From: Sulfolobus sp. E5-1-F
GTDB lineage: Archaea; Thermoproteota; Thermoprotei_A; Sulfolobales; Sulfolobaceae
Assembly (NCBI RefSeq): GCF_009601705.1
Contig: NZ_CP045687.1
Coordinates: 594,630-658,629 of the forward strand
DNA length: 64,000 nucleotides
Direction: 5' to 3'
The notes under the pieces are model-generated. The model searched no databases, was not told where the DNA came from, and saw only the letters and a program-made list of their open reading frames with translations. Below are positions 49,273 through 58,763 of the stretch, piece after piece. How positions within the stretch are numbered: the first letter of the stretch is position 1; every line of letters begins with the position of its first letter. Position numbers and translations under genes: made by a program.

Positions 49273-50751
49273 ATGGGTAGGGTATTAGAAGAGGTCAAGA
49301 AGTATTATGGGAGACTGAAGCTATACATAAACGGTGAGCTTATAGATTCTAAAACTAATACAGTAGGTAATGCATATAATCCAGCTAAAGATGATGTTAT
49401 CGCTGAAGTCCCATTCTCAACTAAGGATGAAGTTAAAGAGGCTGTACAATCAGCACAAGATGCATTTCAGAAGTGGAGAGAAGTTCCGATAACGACTAGA
49501 ATACAATACCTCTTCGCACTTAAGAGTAAGTTAGAGGATTATTCAGAAACAATATCTAAGATAATTGTTCAAAACCACGGAAAGACTATCCAAGAGGCTA
49601 GAGGAGATATGAGGAGAACTATAGAAAACGTTGAGGCTGCAATTGCTGTTGCTTACACTTTATATAAGGGTGAACATCTAGACCAAGTATCTCAGGAGGT
49701 TGATGAGACCGTTATTAGAGAGCCTTTAGGAGTTTTTGGAATTATAACTCCATTTAATTTCCCAACAATGGTTCCTTTTTGGTTCTTACCATTTGCAATA
49801 GTTTTAGGCAATACGGTAGTCGTTAAGCCTTCTGAGATAACTCCAGTACCAATGGATTTTATTACTAGAATTTTTGATGAAATCAAATTGCCTAGAGGCG
49901 TTGTAAACGTTGTTCACGGTGCTAAGGATGTAGTTGACGAGTTTCTTACCAATAAATTAATTCAAGGTGTAACTTTTGTAGGTTCGACTAGAGTGGGAAA
50001 GTACATTTATGAGAATGCTGGGAAGAACGGTAAGAAGGCCATTGTTCAAGCTGGAGCTAAGAACTTTGTTGTAGTAATGCCAGATGCTGATTTAAATAAG
50101 GCAATACCCTCTATTGTCTCAGCGTTCTTCGGTAACGCTGGGCAAAGATGTTTAGCTGCTGCTAATTTAGTAGCAGTAGGTAATATTTACGATGAGGTTA
50201 AGAGAAAGTTCATAGAGGCTTCAAAACAATTAAAGATAGGTTACGGTCTAGATGAAAGTGTAGATATGGGTCCAGTAGTTACAAAAGATGCTAAAAAGAG
50301 GATAATAGGATACATAGAGAAAGGTATAGAAGAAGGCGCTAAACTGTTGTTGGATGGAAGAGATGTTAAAGTACCTGAATACCCCAATGGGTATTTTCTG
50401 GGTCCAACAATATTTGACGAGGTGACACCTGAGATGACGATAGCAAAGGAGGAGATATTTGGACCAGTAGCATCAATAATTCACGTAAGAAGTTTAGATG
50501 AGGCAATAGATATTATAAACCGGAGCAATTACGGTAATGCATCATCAATATTTACTACAAGTGGTTATTATGCTAGAAAGTTTAGGCGTGAAGTCAATGC
50601 CGGAAACATAGGTATTAATATAGGAGTTGCTGCTCCAATGGCGTTCTTCCCATTTGGAGGTAGGAAAGAATCCTTCTTTGGAGTGTTGCATGGGCAAATA
50701 GATAGCGTAGACTTCTTCACAGATAAGAAGGTAGTAATAACCAGATGGTAA
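49273..50751 (+). CDS. Aldehyde dehydrogenase, methylmalonate-semialdehyde/CoA-acylating type
   Basis: A 492-residue ALDH. The catalytic Cys is in FGNAGQRCLAAANL. The general-base Glu region of ordinary ALDHs (ELGGK) is AIVQAGAKNFVVVMPDAD, as in methylmalonate-semialdehyde dehydrogenases, which lack the Glu and release product as a CoA ester. ATG 49273 is chosen over ATG 49228: the upstream ATG lies inside the palindrome, while 49273 is about 27 nt after the TATA box and gives the usual family length. In the island it could oxidise a C2-C6 aldehyde from ring cleavage. Confidence 0.9.
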   Translation: MGRVLEEVKKYYGRLKLYINGELIDSKTNTVGNAYNPAKDDVIAEVPFSTKDEVKEAVQSAQDAFQKWREVPITTRIQYLFALKSKLEDYSETISKIIVQNHGKTIQEARGDMRRTIENVEAAIAVAYTLYKGEHLDQVSQEVDETVIREPLGVFGIITPFNFPTMVPFWFLPFAIVLGNTVVVKPSEITPVPMDFITRIFDEIKLPRGVVNVVHGAKDVVDEFLTNKLIQGVTFVGSTRVGKYIYENAGKNGKKAIVQAGAKNFVVVMPDADLNKAIPSIVSAFFGNAGQRCLAAANLVAVGNIYDEVKRKFIEASKQLKIGYGLDESVDMGPVVTKDAKKRIIGYIEKGIEEGAKLLLDGRDVKVPEYPNGYFLGPTIFDEVTPEMTIAKEEIFGPVASIIHVRSLDEAIDIINRSNYGNASSIFTTSGYYARKFRREVNAGNIGINIGVAAPMAFFPFGGRKESFFGVLHGQIDSVDFFTDKKVVITRW

Positions 50752-50760
50752 AATTAATTT

Positions 50761-51447
50761 TTAACTATCCTTTTTCTCCCCTTCTTGCTGCAAGCCACTA
50801 TTAACTACATTGTAGAATTTTAGATCATTAATATATCGTTTAATTATTCTCGATTCAGCCGATCTTAAATGATAGGTGAATGTAGATTTACTTATATTTA
50901 TCAATTTAGATATTTTATCAGACTTAATTCTTCTAGGAAAATCAAAATATCCATTTTTATAAGCCAAAATTAAAGTTCTGAGCTCATATGGAGTAAGTTC
51001 ATCATCTGTAATATTTAACTCTTGAAAGCTAATAAACTCCACATTGCCTTTTGACCTAAGCTTCTCCCTCAATTCATTTATGTAACTTTCATATAATAAA
51101 ACTCGCCAATATTCCTTTCCATCATATTTAAATCCATCTAAGATTATACCATCTACGGAGCTTATATTATCCATTACACTATATTTATATCTCTTTCTGA
51201 AATCAAACAGTATTTTCTTGTTGTCAGATGTGAGATTAATTGATGAGTATCCTATGAAACTATTATTTCTCTTTATCTTATTTATTAAATCCTTATATTT
51301 TTTATCAATCACGATTAGGGACCTAATAAAGTCCCTCTCAGTATCCACAGAGAATCTCATAGTTTTCACAACGTATTTACCAACTAAATTAGTCCAACAA
51401 TTTTCATGTTCCACAGAGAACGTAATTTCCAATAGTCTATCACTCAT
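50761..51447 (-). CDS. HTH_10 (bacterio-opsin-activator type) transcriptional regulator
   Basis: A 228-residue regulator. The N-terminal 150 residues are a variable sensor domain. The C-terminal HTH_10 domain reads LTPYELRTLILAYKNGYFDFPRRIKSDKISKLINISKSTFTYHLRSAESRIIKRY. Archaeal HTH_10 proteins commonly activate neighbouring operons. Being the only regulator inside the aromatic island, it is the leading candidate to bind the repeated palindrome. It diverges from the alcohol dehydrogenase gene; its upstream region has only a half-like site (TCAAACAA near 51515). Confidence 0.88.
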   Translation of the reverse strand: MSDRLLEITFSVEHENCWTNLVGKYVVKTMRFSVDTERDFIRSLIVIDKKYKDLINKIKRNNSFIGYSSINLTSDNKKILFDFRKRYKYSVMDNISSVDGIILDGFKYDGKEYWRVLLYESYINELREKLRSKGNVEFISFQELNITDDELTPYELRTLILAYKNGYFDFPRRIKSDKISKLINISKSTFTYHLRSAESRIIKRYINDLKFYNVVNSGLQQEGEKKDS

Positions 51448-51623
51448 GTCAATTCTATCTCTGAATTAAAATTTATAAACTTTATGACAATTCTCCTCAT
51501 CTTAAATCACGGAATCAAACAAAATTGTTCATAGTAAATTAAGTCGCTATCTAAAAACATTAATCCTAACTCGTTGAGATTTCAATAATTAATTTATTAA
51601 CCTAGTTTACTTTATTGACTATA

Positions 51624-51637
51624 TCAAACATGTTAGA
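51624..51637 (+). promoter_or_regulatory. Island palindrome before the alcohol dehydrogenase gene
   Basis: TCAAACATGTTAGA, centre 43.5 nt before ATG 51674. A TATA-like TTTTAATA (51647-51654) follows about 20 nt downstream of the centre. Confidence 0.7.
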
Positions 51638-51673
51638 GAAATCCATTTTAATAGTATGATAAAATATTTATTG

Positions 51674-52759
51674 ATGAAGGCGGCTAGGTTAGTAGAGTTT
51701 CAAAAGCCTCTGAAAGTAGAGGATCTAGATGTTCCTAAAGTGGGAAAAGGAGACGTACTTCTGAAAGTGATAAGCTGTGGGATTTGCAGATCAGATTGGC
51801 ATTTGTGGCGTGGAGATCCTGCTTTGGTAGCATACATGCAGTGGAGTGGTGGTAAGTTACCAATAACTCAAGGTCATGAGGTTTATGGAGAAGTTGTAGA
51901 GGTTGGAGAGAGTGTGAGTAGATTAAAAAAAGGAGATAGGGTAGTCATGCCCGCATCATCTACTGGAGATAATAGGACATGTAAGTACTGCATGGAAGGA
52001 AATTCAAACGTTTGCGAACACTTAGTAATAGCTGGCTACGGAATCGATGGATGTTTTGCAGAATATATGTTAGTTCCAGAAAGATCTGTAGTTGACTTAG
52101 TTAAAGTACCAGACGGGATAAAGGCAGAATGGGCTGCACTGACTTCATGCGGTTTTGCAACTTCATGGAACGCGTTTACAGTGAAGTCTAATTTAAAGCC
52201 CGGGGAGACGGTAGTCATAATCGGAGCCGGAGGAATGGGATTAAGCGGTATATCAATAGCTAACGCTCTTGGAGCTAAAGTGATAGCTGTAGATATTAAT
52301 GAGCGATCTTTAGAGAAAGCAAAGATGTTAGGGAGTATTGAGACTTATAGATACTCTGGCAAATCCGAGGAATTGAATAAGATAGCTGAGGATATTATGA
52401 AGAAGTACGGTTCAGTAGATGTAGTATATGATACTACCGGAATTCCAGAAGCAATTACTCCATTTTTGTCTCTTATTAGACCACAAGGGACATTACTACT
52501 AGCTGGATTAATGATGAAAGGAAAAGAAGTTTTCCCATTGCCGGCGGATTTAGTAGTTGCGAGAGAAATCAGAATACAAGGTGTATTGATGTTACCAGCT
52601 CAGAAATTCGACGCAATATTTAATTTAATGAAAGAAGGGAGGATTAACCTAGATCCAGTTATATACAAGACTATAAGTGTGGATGAGATCAATGACGCCT
52701 ACAAGGAAATGAGCGAGTACAAAAATGCAGGGAGAATTATAATTAATAAGTTTAGCTGA
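51674..52759 (+). CDS. Zinc-dependent alcohol dehydrogenase (MDR family)
   Basis: A 361-residue medium-chain alcohol dehydrogenase, NAD(P)-dependent. The catalytic zinc Cys is in CGICRSDWH, GHE follows, and the second zinc site has Cys in TCKYCMEGNSNVC, with the first Cys of the usual four replaced (NRT). The Rossmann motif is VIIGAGGMGLSG. ATG 51674 (MKAARLVEF) is preferred over ATG 51656 because it matches family N-termini and lies about 24 nt after the TATA box. Likely interconverts an aldehyde and an alcohol arising in aromatic breakdown. Confidence 0.92.
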   Translation: MKAARLVEFQKPLKVEDLDVPKVGKGDVLLKVISCGICRSDWHLWRGDPALVAYMQWSGGKLPITQGHEVYGEVVEVGESVSRLKKGDRVVMPASSTGDNRTCKYCMEGNSNVCEHLVIAGYGIDGCFAEYMLVPERSVVDLVKVPDGIKAEWAALTSCGFATSWNAFTVKSNLKPGETVVIIGAGGMGLSGISIANALGAKVIAVDINERSLEKAKMLGSIETYRYSGKSEELNKIAEDIMKKYGSVDVVYDTTGIPEAITPFLSLIRPQGTLLLAGLMMKGKEVFPLPADLVVAREIRIQGVLMLPAQKFDAIFNLMKEGRINLDPVIYKTISVDEINDAYKEMSEYKNAGRIIINKFS

Positions 52760-52781
52760 ACTTTTTCACCTCTTTCTCGTT

Positions 52782-52797
52782 ATAAAACTTGTTTCAT
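52782..52797 (+). promoter_or_regulatory. Island palindrome before the first ADC-family gene
   Basis: Core AAACTTGTTT (52785-52794), centre 42.5 nt before ATG 52832. Confidence 0.65.
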
Positions 52798-52831
52798 AAA
52801 GGTTTATTATGGTAGGGCAAGAATAAATCCT

Positions 52832-53635
52832 ATGGAAGATGTACGTGAGTCGTATTATAATACGTTCAGTTTGCCAATAACTAAGTCTGGTAAGTCACAA
52901 ATCGTTCCACCTCCGCCATGGATATATGCAATAGAAATGATAGGGGTAAAAGCATATTTCGATCCCAATAAAGTTCTTGATGTAATCCCTCCTCCATTAG
53001 AAGTAGAGGACGGAGAAGGGTTTGTATATGTTGCTAAGATCTGGACGGTAAGTGGAAATATATGGGAGATGTTGTACGAAGATCCTGAAGAGACTAAGTA
53101 TATGGAGGCTGCAATAGCCTTTAAGGTCAGATATAATGGTAAAATTTACACATATTTTCCATTTATGTGGGTTGATAAAGATCTACCGATGATTCGTGGA
53201 TGGCTGTTGGGCTATCCTAAAAAATTAGCTCACATATCAATTTCGGAATTTCATAAACTTCTAGATGGTTATAATGGTCCTAACAGTGGCGTAAAGATGG
53301 GAGGGTATGCTTTAAGGAATGGTAAGGAGATAATAAGAATGAAAATAACGCTAAAAGAAAAAGTATCACAACCTCCAATACCCTTTGGTCCTATAGTACA
53401 ATTTAGGAGATTCCCAGCTGTCCAAGATGGTACAGATGTTTATGAATTAGGACAAGTAATCTCTTCAGATTTTAGAGTCGGCGAAGTATGGAGAGGTGAA
53501 GGAGAGTTGATATTAAATGGCTCAGTAAATGAGGAATTGGAAACTTTGAAGATAAACAAGATTGAGAGAGGATATTACTTCAATTGGTCATTTAAGCAAT
53601 TAGGCACAAAAATCCTTGCTAAAAATATTGGATAA
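52832..53635 (+). CDS. Acetoacetate decarboxylase family protein (copy 1)
   Basis: A 267-residue member of the ADC superfamily. The key segment RGWLLGYPKKLA carries the Lys that forms a Schiff base with a keto acid in decarboxylating members; FPFMWVDKD precedes it. The superfamily also contains aldolase-dehydratases. In a meta-cleavage pathway it could act on an oxo-acid such as an oxalocrotonate, but this is inference. A tandem paralog follows, each with its own promoter and palindrome. Confidence 0.85.
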   Translation: MEDVRESYYNTFSLPITKSGKSQIVPPPPWIYAIEMIGVKAYFDPNKVLDVIPPPLEVEDGEGFVYVAKIWTVSGNIWEMLYEDPEETKYMEAAIAFKVRYNGKIYTYFPFMWVDKDLPMIRGWLLGYPKKLAHISISEFHKLLDGYNGPNSGVKMGGYALRNGKEIIRMKITLKEKVSQPPIPFGPIVQFRRFPAVQDGTDVYELGQVISSDFRVGEVWRGEGELILNGSVNEELETLKINKIERGYYFNWSFKQLGTKILAKNIG

Positions 53636-53672
53636 TTGCTCAAAGCTGTATTTTTAAGTGAAATACGAAAAT

Positions 53673-53688
53673 ATTAAACATGTTTAAT
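53673..53688 (+). promoter_or_regulatory. Perfect 16-bp island palindrome before the second ADC-family gene
   Basis: ATTAAACATGTTTAAT is fully symmetric; centre 44.5 nt before ATG 53725. Confidence 0.72.
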
Positions 53689-53724
53689 GGAATGCTTATT
53701 TAATGGGTTAGATTAATACCTTTC

Positions 53725-54537
53725 ATGGCAAAAAATAACTCCGATTTCACGTTACCCCCAACAAAAAATGGTAAATCCCAAATTGTATTCCCACCACCAT
53801 GGTACTATGGGGTTACCTACATTGGGGCTCATGTAAAGTTCTCTAAGGAATCTGCAGAAAAACTCCTCCCAAGTTTTCTATCGACTGACGGCGAAGGTTG
53901 GGTTTATATAGCTGAATTTATTTCTACCTCAGAAGACAATTGGGAATACATGTATCAAGATCCAGATTTAGTACAGTACATGGAGGGAGCTATTGGGTTA
54001 AAGGTCAGCTTTAAGGGAGCTAATTACTTATATTTTCCATTTATGTGGGTAGATAAGGATTGGGCATTAGTAAGAGGTTGGTTAGATGGTTATCCAAAGA
54101 AAATAGCAAAGATAGCAATGACCAAATTACATCCCTTACTTCCAAAGTACAATAAACCAGAAGGTGGACTAAAGTTAGGAGGATACGTAGTAAGGGGAGG
54201 AGGTGTAATGTTTAGAATGCAAGTAGAATTAGAAGAGAGAACAGACTCTCTGCCTCTTAAGAGCTTCGGACCATTCTTAAATATAAGGAGGTTCCCGAGT
54301 AGGGGTGAGGACGAAGTTGACCTTTACGAAATAGTAAGTAGAGTTAGGGATGAGAGCAAATACGGAGAAATATGGAAGGGAAAAGCTAATGTAGAGCTAG
54401 GCGGATACGTTAATGATGAAGTTAACTTGCTCGAAATCGAGAAAACGATTGGAGGTTATTATTATACGCTATATTTCAAAGTAACTACTACTCAACTAAT
54501 AAGTAAGAAAATTGAAGAAACAATCTCACTAAAATAA
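53725..54537 (+). CDS. Acetoacetate decarboxylase family protein (copy 2)
   Basis: A 270-residue paralog of the preceding gene: [42 protein letters not shown] (Schiff-base Lys region) and [12 protein letters not shown] all have counterparts in copy 1. Having both copies kept, with separate control sites, suggests they catalyse different steps or form a heteromer. Confidence 0.85.
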   Translation: MAKNNSDFTLPPTKNGKSQIVFPPPWYYGVTYIGAHVKFSKESAEKLLPSFLSTDGEGWVYIAEFISTSEDNWEYMYQDPDLVQYMEGAIGLKVSFKGANYLYFPFMWVDKDWALVRGWLDGYPKKIAKIAMTKLHPLLPKYNKPEGGLKLGGYVVRGGGVMFRMQVELEERTDSLPLKSFGPFLNIRRFPSRGEDEVDLYEIVSRVRDESKYGEIWKGKANVELGGYVNDEVNLLEIEKTIGGYYYTLYFKVTTTQLISKKIEETISLK

Positions 54538-54606
54538 ATAAACTAAAGTAAATAAAAGATATATAATTTTTAATAAAAATAATTTTAAAAATATAATAAT
54601 CTTTAC

Positions 54607-55614
54607 TTAGATTTTTGCACCCAATTTCTGCCTAACTATCTCTTTTAACTCGTCACTAACTTTATTTGCAGGTATAGGGCTACCATGCCAGAACGCTTCT
54701 TTAACATGTCCCCAATAATATAACCATCTGTTTTCATCCTCCTTAGTATCCCACACTACGGGCTCCCAATCTGGTACAACATTAAGATAGCCACCATGTA
54801 ATAATTCAATTACGTTTCCGCCCGGCTCCTTTACATAGAGAGAGTGGCTATCAGTTATACCATGCCTTAAAGGACCTCCTACAATTTCCAATCCGTAATC
54901 AGTGTAAAAATCCGCAGCTCTAAGTATGTCGTCTGCATAATCCACATTAAATGTAACATGGTTTAATCTTGCTGGAACTCCAGAAGGATCTAGACCAACC
55001 GCTAAGTCATGTGCTGTTCCATTAACTGCCATCCAATATGCAACCTTTTTATCACCTTCCTTCAATATTTCATTTACTTTAAATGTAAGCTTCTTTAATA
55101 ATTCTACAGTCTTAGAAAGAGCTTCGTCACTATAAGCGAAAATAAATATGTGAGACAAATCCTTAGCCTGAACTCCTTTTGTAGGTTTTTTCATAGGCCT
55201 AGCTTTATAGCCAGATCTAAGTTCACCTGACTCTCGCCATACTTTCATTTCCCATACGAGCTTACCAATTTGACCACTGGGTAAGACAAATTTGTAACCT
55301 TTCCCTATTCCCATATCTGGCTCTCCTTGATCCCATCCCAATCCTAATCCATTAGAGTTTACTATATTTATAGCATCAATTAGATCTTTTTCACTATAAG
55401 TCCTCCATACGATCTCCCTAACTCCAGCGGTATCAGATTCAGTAACCTTCAAACTATACGTGTACCAATCTTGCCATCCTCTTAAGTACACTGACCTATC
55501 TTTCCTTCCTACTTCGTGCAATCCCAAAATGTCCTTGAAAAACCATAATGTATCATTGATTTTAGGCGTTAGAATTTCTACGCTAGCTAGCTGAGAAAGT
55601 AACTTATTTACCAT
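54607..55614 (-). CDS. Catechol 2,3-dioxygenase (extradiol, vicinal oxygen chelate)
   Basis: A 335-residue two-domain extradiol dioxygenase that opens catechol next to the hydroxyl groups to give 2-hydroxymuconate semialdehyde. The iron ligands are in KDLSHIFIF (His), RLNHVTFNVD (His) and GNVIELLHGGY (Glu); DSHSLYVKEPGG supplies the second-shell His/Tyr. The N-terminal domain begins VEILTPKINDTLWFFKDILGL. AAGGTGA lies about 10 nt before the ATG, so this gene, unlike others here, appears to have a leader. The palindrome at 55666-55681 is about 60 nt upstream. Confidence 0.92.
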   Translation of the reverse strand: MVNKLLSQLASVEILTPKINDTLWFFKDILGLHEVGRKDRSVYLRGWQDWYTYSLKVTESDTAGVREIVWRTYSEKDLIDAINIVNSNGLGLGWDQGEPDMGIGKGYKFVLPSGQIGKLVWEMKVWRESGELRSGYKARPMKKPTKGVQAKDLSHIFIFAYSDEALSKTVELLKKLTFKVNEILKEGDKKVAYWMAVNGTAHDLAVGLDPSGVPARLNHVTFNVDYADDILRAADFYTDYGLEIVGGPLRHGITDSHSLYVKEPGGNVIELLHGGYLNVVPDWEPVVWDTKEDENRWLYYWGHVKEAFWHGSPIPANKVSDELKEIVRQKLGAKI

Positions 55615-55665
55615 TTTTCACATTCACCTTATGTTCCTTCTTTTTCTGCGATATTAAAAAATCTA

Positions 55666-55681
55666 CTCAAACAAGTTTTAT
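55666..55681. promoter_or_regulatory. Island palindrome shared by catechol dioxygenase and GlcG-like genes
   Basis: Core AAACAAGTTT (55669-55678) in the divergent region. Its centre is 45.5 nt before ATG 55719 on the plus strand and about 60 nt before the dioxygenase ATG on the minus strand, where TAATAT (near 55650) can serve as TATA box. Confidence 0.62.
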
Positions 55682-55718
55682 GTAAAGCTTAATTCAATAC
55701 TATACTTAAATATTACTC

Positions 55719-56138
55719 ATGAATTTGCTAAATAAGTTAGGTATATCGGACGAATTGGCAGATATATTGATAAGTGAGGCAGTAAAGAAGGCTAAAGAGT
55801 TAGGAGTAAACGTTTCAATAGCAATAGTAGATGAAGGAGGAGAGTTGAAAGCTTTTAAGAGGATGGACGGTGCACCAATCTTAACCATACAAATAGCCAT
55901 AGATAAAGCGTGGACTGCTGTAAGTTTTGGTATACCAACACATGAGTGGTATAATATGCTTAAAGATAATCCCCCACTGGCGATGGGATTTCCTAAAATA
56001 CCTAGGTTAATAATCTTTGGTGGAGGATTTCCTATAATCTATAAAGGGCAAGTAATAGGAGGAATAGGAGTATCTGGTGGGTCTGCTGAACAAGATATGG
56101 AAATTGCCAGGAGCGCACTTAAAAAAGTAGAGTCATAA
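55719..56138 (+). CDS. GlcG/HbpS (DUF336) family protein
   Basis: A 139-residue protein with the family pattern: ADILISEAVKKAKELGVNVSIAIVDEGGELKAFKRMDGAPILTIQIAIDKAWTA, then GGGFPI and GGIGVSGGSAEQDMEIA. Family members bind heme or occur in glycolate and aromatic gene clusters without a settled role. In this island it shares a control site with catechol dioxygenase. Confidence 0.9.
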   Translation: MNLLNKLGISDELADILISEAVKKAKELGVNVSIAIVDEGGELKAFKRMDGAPILTIQIAIDKAWTAVSFGIPTHEWYNMLKDNPPLAMGFPKIPRLIIFGGGFPIIYKGQVIGGIGVSGGSAEQDMEIARSALKKVES

Positions 56139-56307
56139 TTTTGTTAAATATTACTCAAACTATTCAGCAAAGATATAAAAATGAATAAGGATGGTTTAAA
56201 CTTCATCTTCAATTTTTTAAATAATTGTGGGCTTCTAAGAGTGTCAACAACAATTTTGTTAATTTAGTATAAATCATCTTAAGAAGTATTCATTTATTTT
56301 CAATTCA

Positions 56308-56418
56308 ATGTGTGCTTTAGATTTTGATAAGGAGAAGATAGAGCAATTTTTAATCTTTTTCCAAAAGTTTTACTACACAACTAAAGTATTTGACGAGAGA
56401 GTTGTCAGAGGAATTTAA
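56308..56418 (+). other. Possible 36-residue ORF or gene remnant
   Basis: Opens with ATG and reads FDKEKIEQFLIFFQKFYYTTKVFDERVV before a stop, amphipathic and helical in look. It could be the fragment of a regulator. No clear ribosome site; protein status uncertain. Confidence 0.25.
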
Positions 56419-56481
56419 ACTAAGTTTCAAATGGATGAAATTATTACTTATACTTACTTTTAAGTTCAAAATCTCAACACA

Positions 56482-56495
56482 TCAAACTTGTTAGA
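56482..56495 (+). promoter_or_regulatory. Island palindrome before the monooxygenase reductase gene
   Basis: TCAAACTTGTTAGA, identical to the copy at 58714-58727. Centre 52.5 nt before ATG 56541. Confidence 0.68.
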
Positions 56496-56540
56496 CCAAG
56501 CTTAATATTACTTTCGACTTTGGTTGAATCTAGATGGAAG

Positions 56541-57755
<1,215 letters not shown>

Positions 57756-57778
57756 GTTGGATAAAGTTACTTCTTTTT

Positions 57779-57793
57779 TCGAACATGTTTAAG
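57779..57793 (+). promoter_or_regulatory. Island palindrome before the hydroxylase alpha N-terminal gene
   Basis: Core GAACATGTTT (57781-57790), centre 42.5 nt before ATG 57828. A TATA-like TTTTTAAAT follows at about 57800-57808. Confidence 0.65.
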
Positions 57794-57827
57794 AAGTATT
57801 TTTAAATGCAATGATGCACAGTTACTT

Positions 57828-58634
57828 ATGAAACCAGTTCCTGCAGAACCTAGACTACCATCAAGAGACGAGTATTATGATTTAGCGAACAGGTTAGAGT
57901 GGACACCAAAATACGTAGAAGAAGAAGAGTTATTTCCAGTAGATATGAGTGGAGTACCGAATTTACCAATAGACGTATGGGTCGAACTATATGATGCCCC
58001 ATACAAGGTGACATATAGAGAGTATGTAAAGAATCAAAAGGAGAAGGATCAAAGACTTTTCTCTGTGAGAGAGGCTGGATTAAGGGCAGAGTTAGTAAAG
58101 AAATTAGATAAGACTTACCATCAAGGCTCCTTCTGTTTCCACATTACTGCAGTTCCTATACCAGAATATACTGCGGCTATAGCCGAAGCAAGAATGGCAA
58201 GATTTGGGAAAGCTGGTGAATGGAGGAACTTGTCCACATTCGGTTCTATGGATGAGGTAAGGCACGCACAAGTACAAATCTTACTGTCTCATGATAATAT
58301 ACAAACTAATCCTAAGTTCGCTTTTGCGCATAAGATGTTCTGGGTTGACGGGTGGTTACCAATAGCAGCTAGGTCGTTCTTTGATGATACTATAACTGGT
58401 ACAAATGCAATAGAATTTGCTTTATTAACGACCTTTGCATTTGAGACTGGATTTACTAATTTACAATTTGTAGCATATGCTGCTATGGCAAATAAAACTA
58501 ATGACTTCGTGTTCTCCTCAGCAACTCAAAGTATACAGACTGATGAGGCTAGGCATGCGCAAATAGGGCACCCAGTTCTAAAGACTTTTGTTGATATAAC
58601 AAAATTAAATGAAGAAATGGAAAAGAAAATTTAA
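57828..58634 (+). CDS. Diiron monooxygenase hydroxylase alpha subunit, N-terminal half
   Basis: A 268-residue protein holding the complete diiron site of a toluene/phenol-type monooxygenase. Ligands are Glu113 (IPEYTAA), Glu143 and His146 (DEVRHAQ), Glu206 (FETGF), Glu240 and His243 (DEARHAQ). These equal the T4MO hydroxylase ligands 104, 134, 137, 197, 231 and 234 with a constant offset of nine; Thr210 matches T4MO Thr201. The protein ends where bacterial alpha subunits (about 500 residues) go on; the remainder is encoded separately at 58764-59696, 130 nt downstream behind its own control site. Confidence 0.93.
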   Translation: MKPVPAEPRLPSRDEYYDLANRLEWTPKYVEEEELFPVDMSGVPNLPIDVWVELYDAPYKVTYREYVKNQKEKDQRLFSVREAGLRAELVKKLDKTYHQGSFCFHITAVPIPEYTAAIAEARMARFGKAGEWRNLSTFGSMDEVRHAQVQILLSHDNIQTNPKFAFAHKMFWVDGWLPIAARSFFDDTITGTNAIEFALLTTFAFETGFTNLQFVAYAAMANKTNDFVFSSATQSIQTDEARHAQIGHPVLKTFVDITKLNEEMEKKI

Positions 58635-58713
58635 TTTTTTTGTTAAAATTTTTTATTTATACTTTATTCTTTTTAGTAAGGATACAAAATCTATAAGCTG
58701 ATAAATGCATCTA

Positions 58714-58727
58714 TCAAACTTGTTAGA
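58714..58727 (+). promoter_or_regulatory. Island palindrome before the hydroxylase alpha C-terminal gene
   Basis: TCAAACTTGTTAGA, identical to 56482-56495. Centre 43.5 nt before ATG 58764; TTAAAAAG at about 58734-58742 is the likely TATA box. Confidence 0.7.
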
Positions 58728-58763
58728 ACAATTCTTAAAAAGTATAAAAAGGATTAAATGATG

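Larger units (their letters stand above)
56139..56540. other. Intergenic region before the reductase gene
   Basis: About 400 bp. It holds a possible small gene or remnant at 56308-56418, the palindrome at 56482-56495 and a TATA-like GCTTAATATTA (about 56499-56509). Confidence 0.5.

Noticed and set aside
50700-50760. Search for the island palindrome before the HTH_10 regulator (autoregulation)
   Set aside because: Only a degenerate half site near 51514-51530 was found on the correct side; not enough to call.
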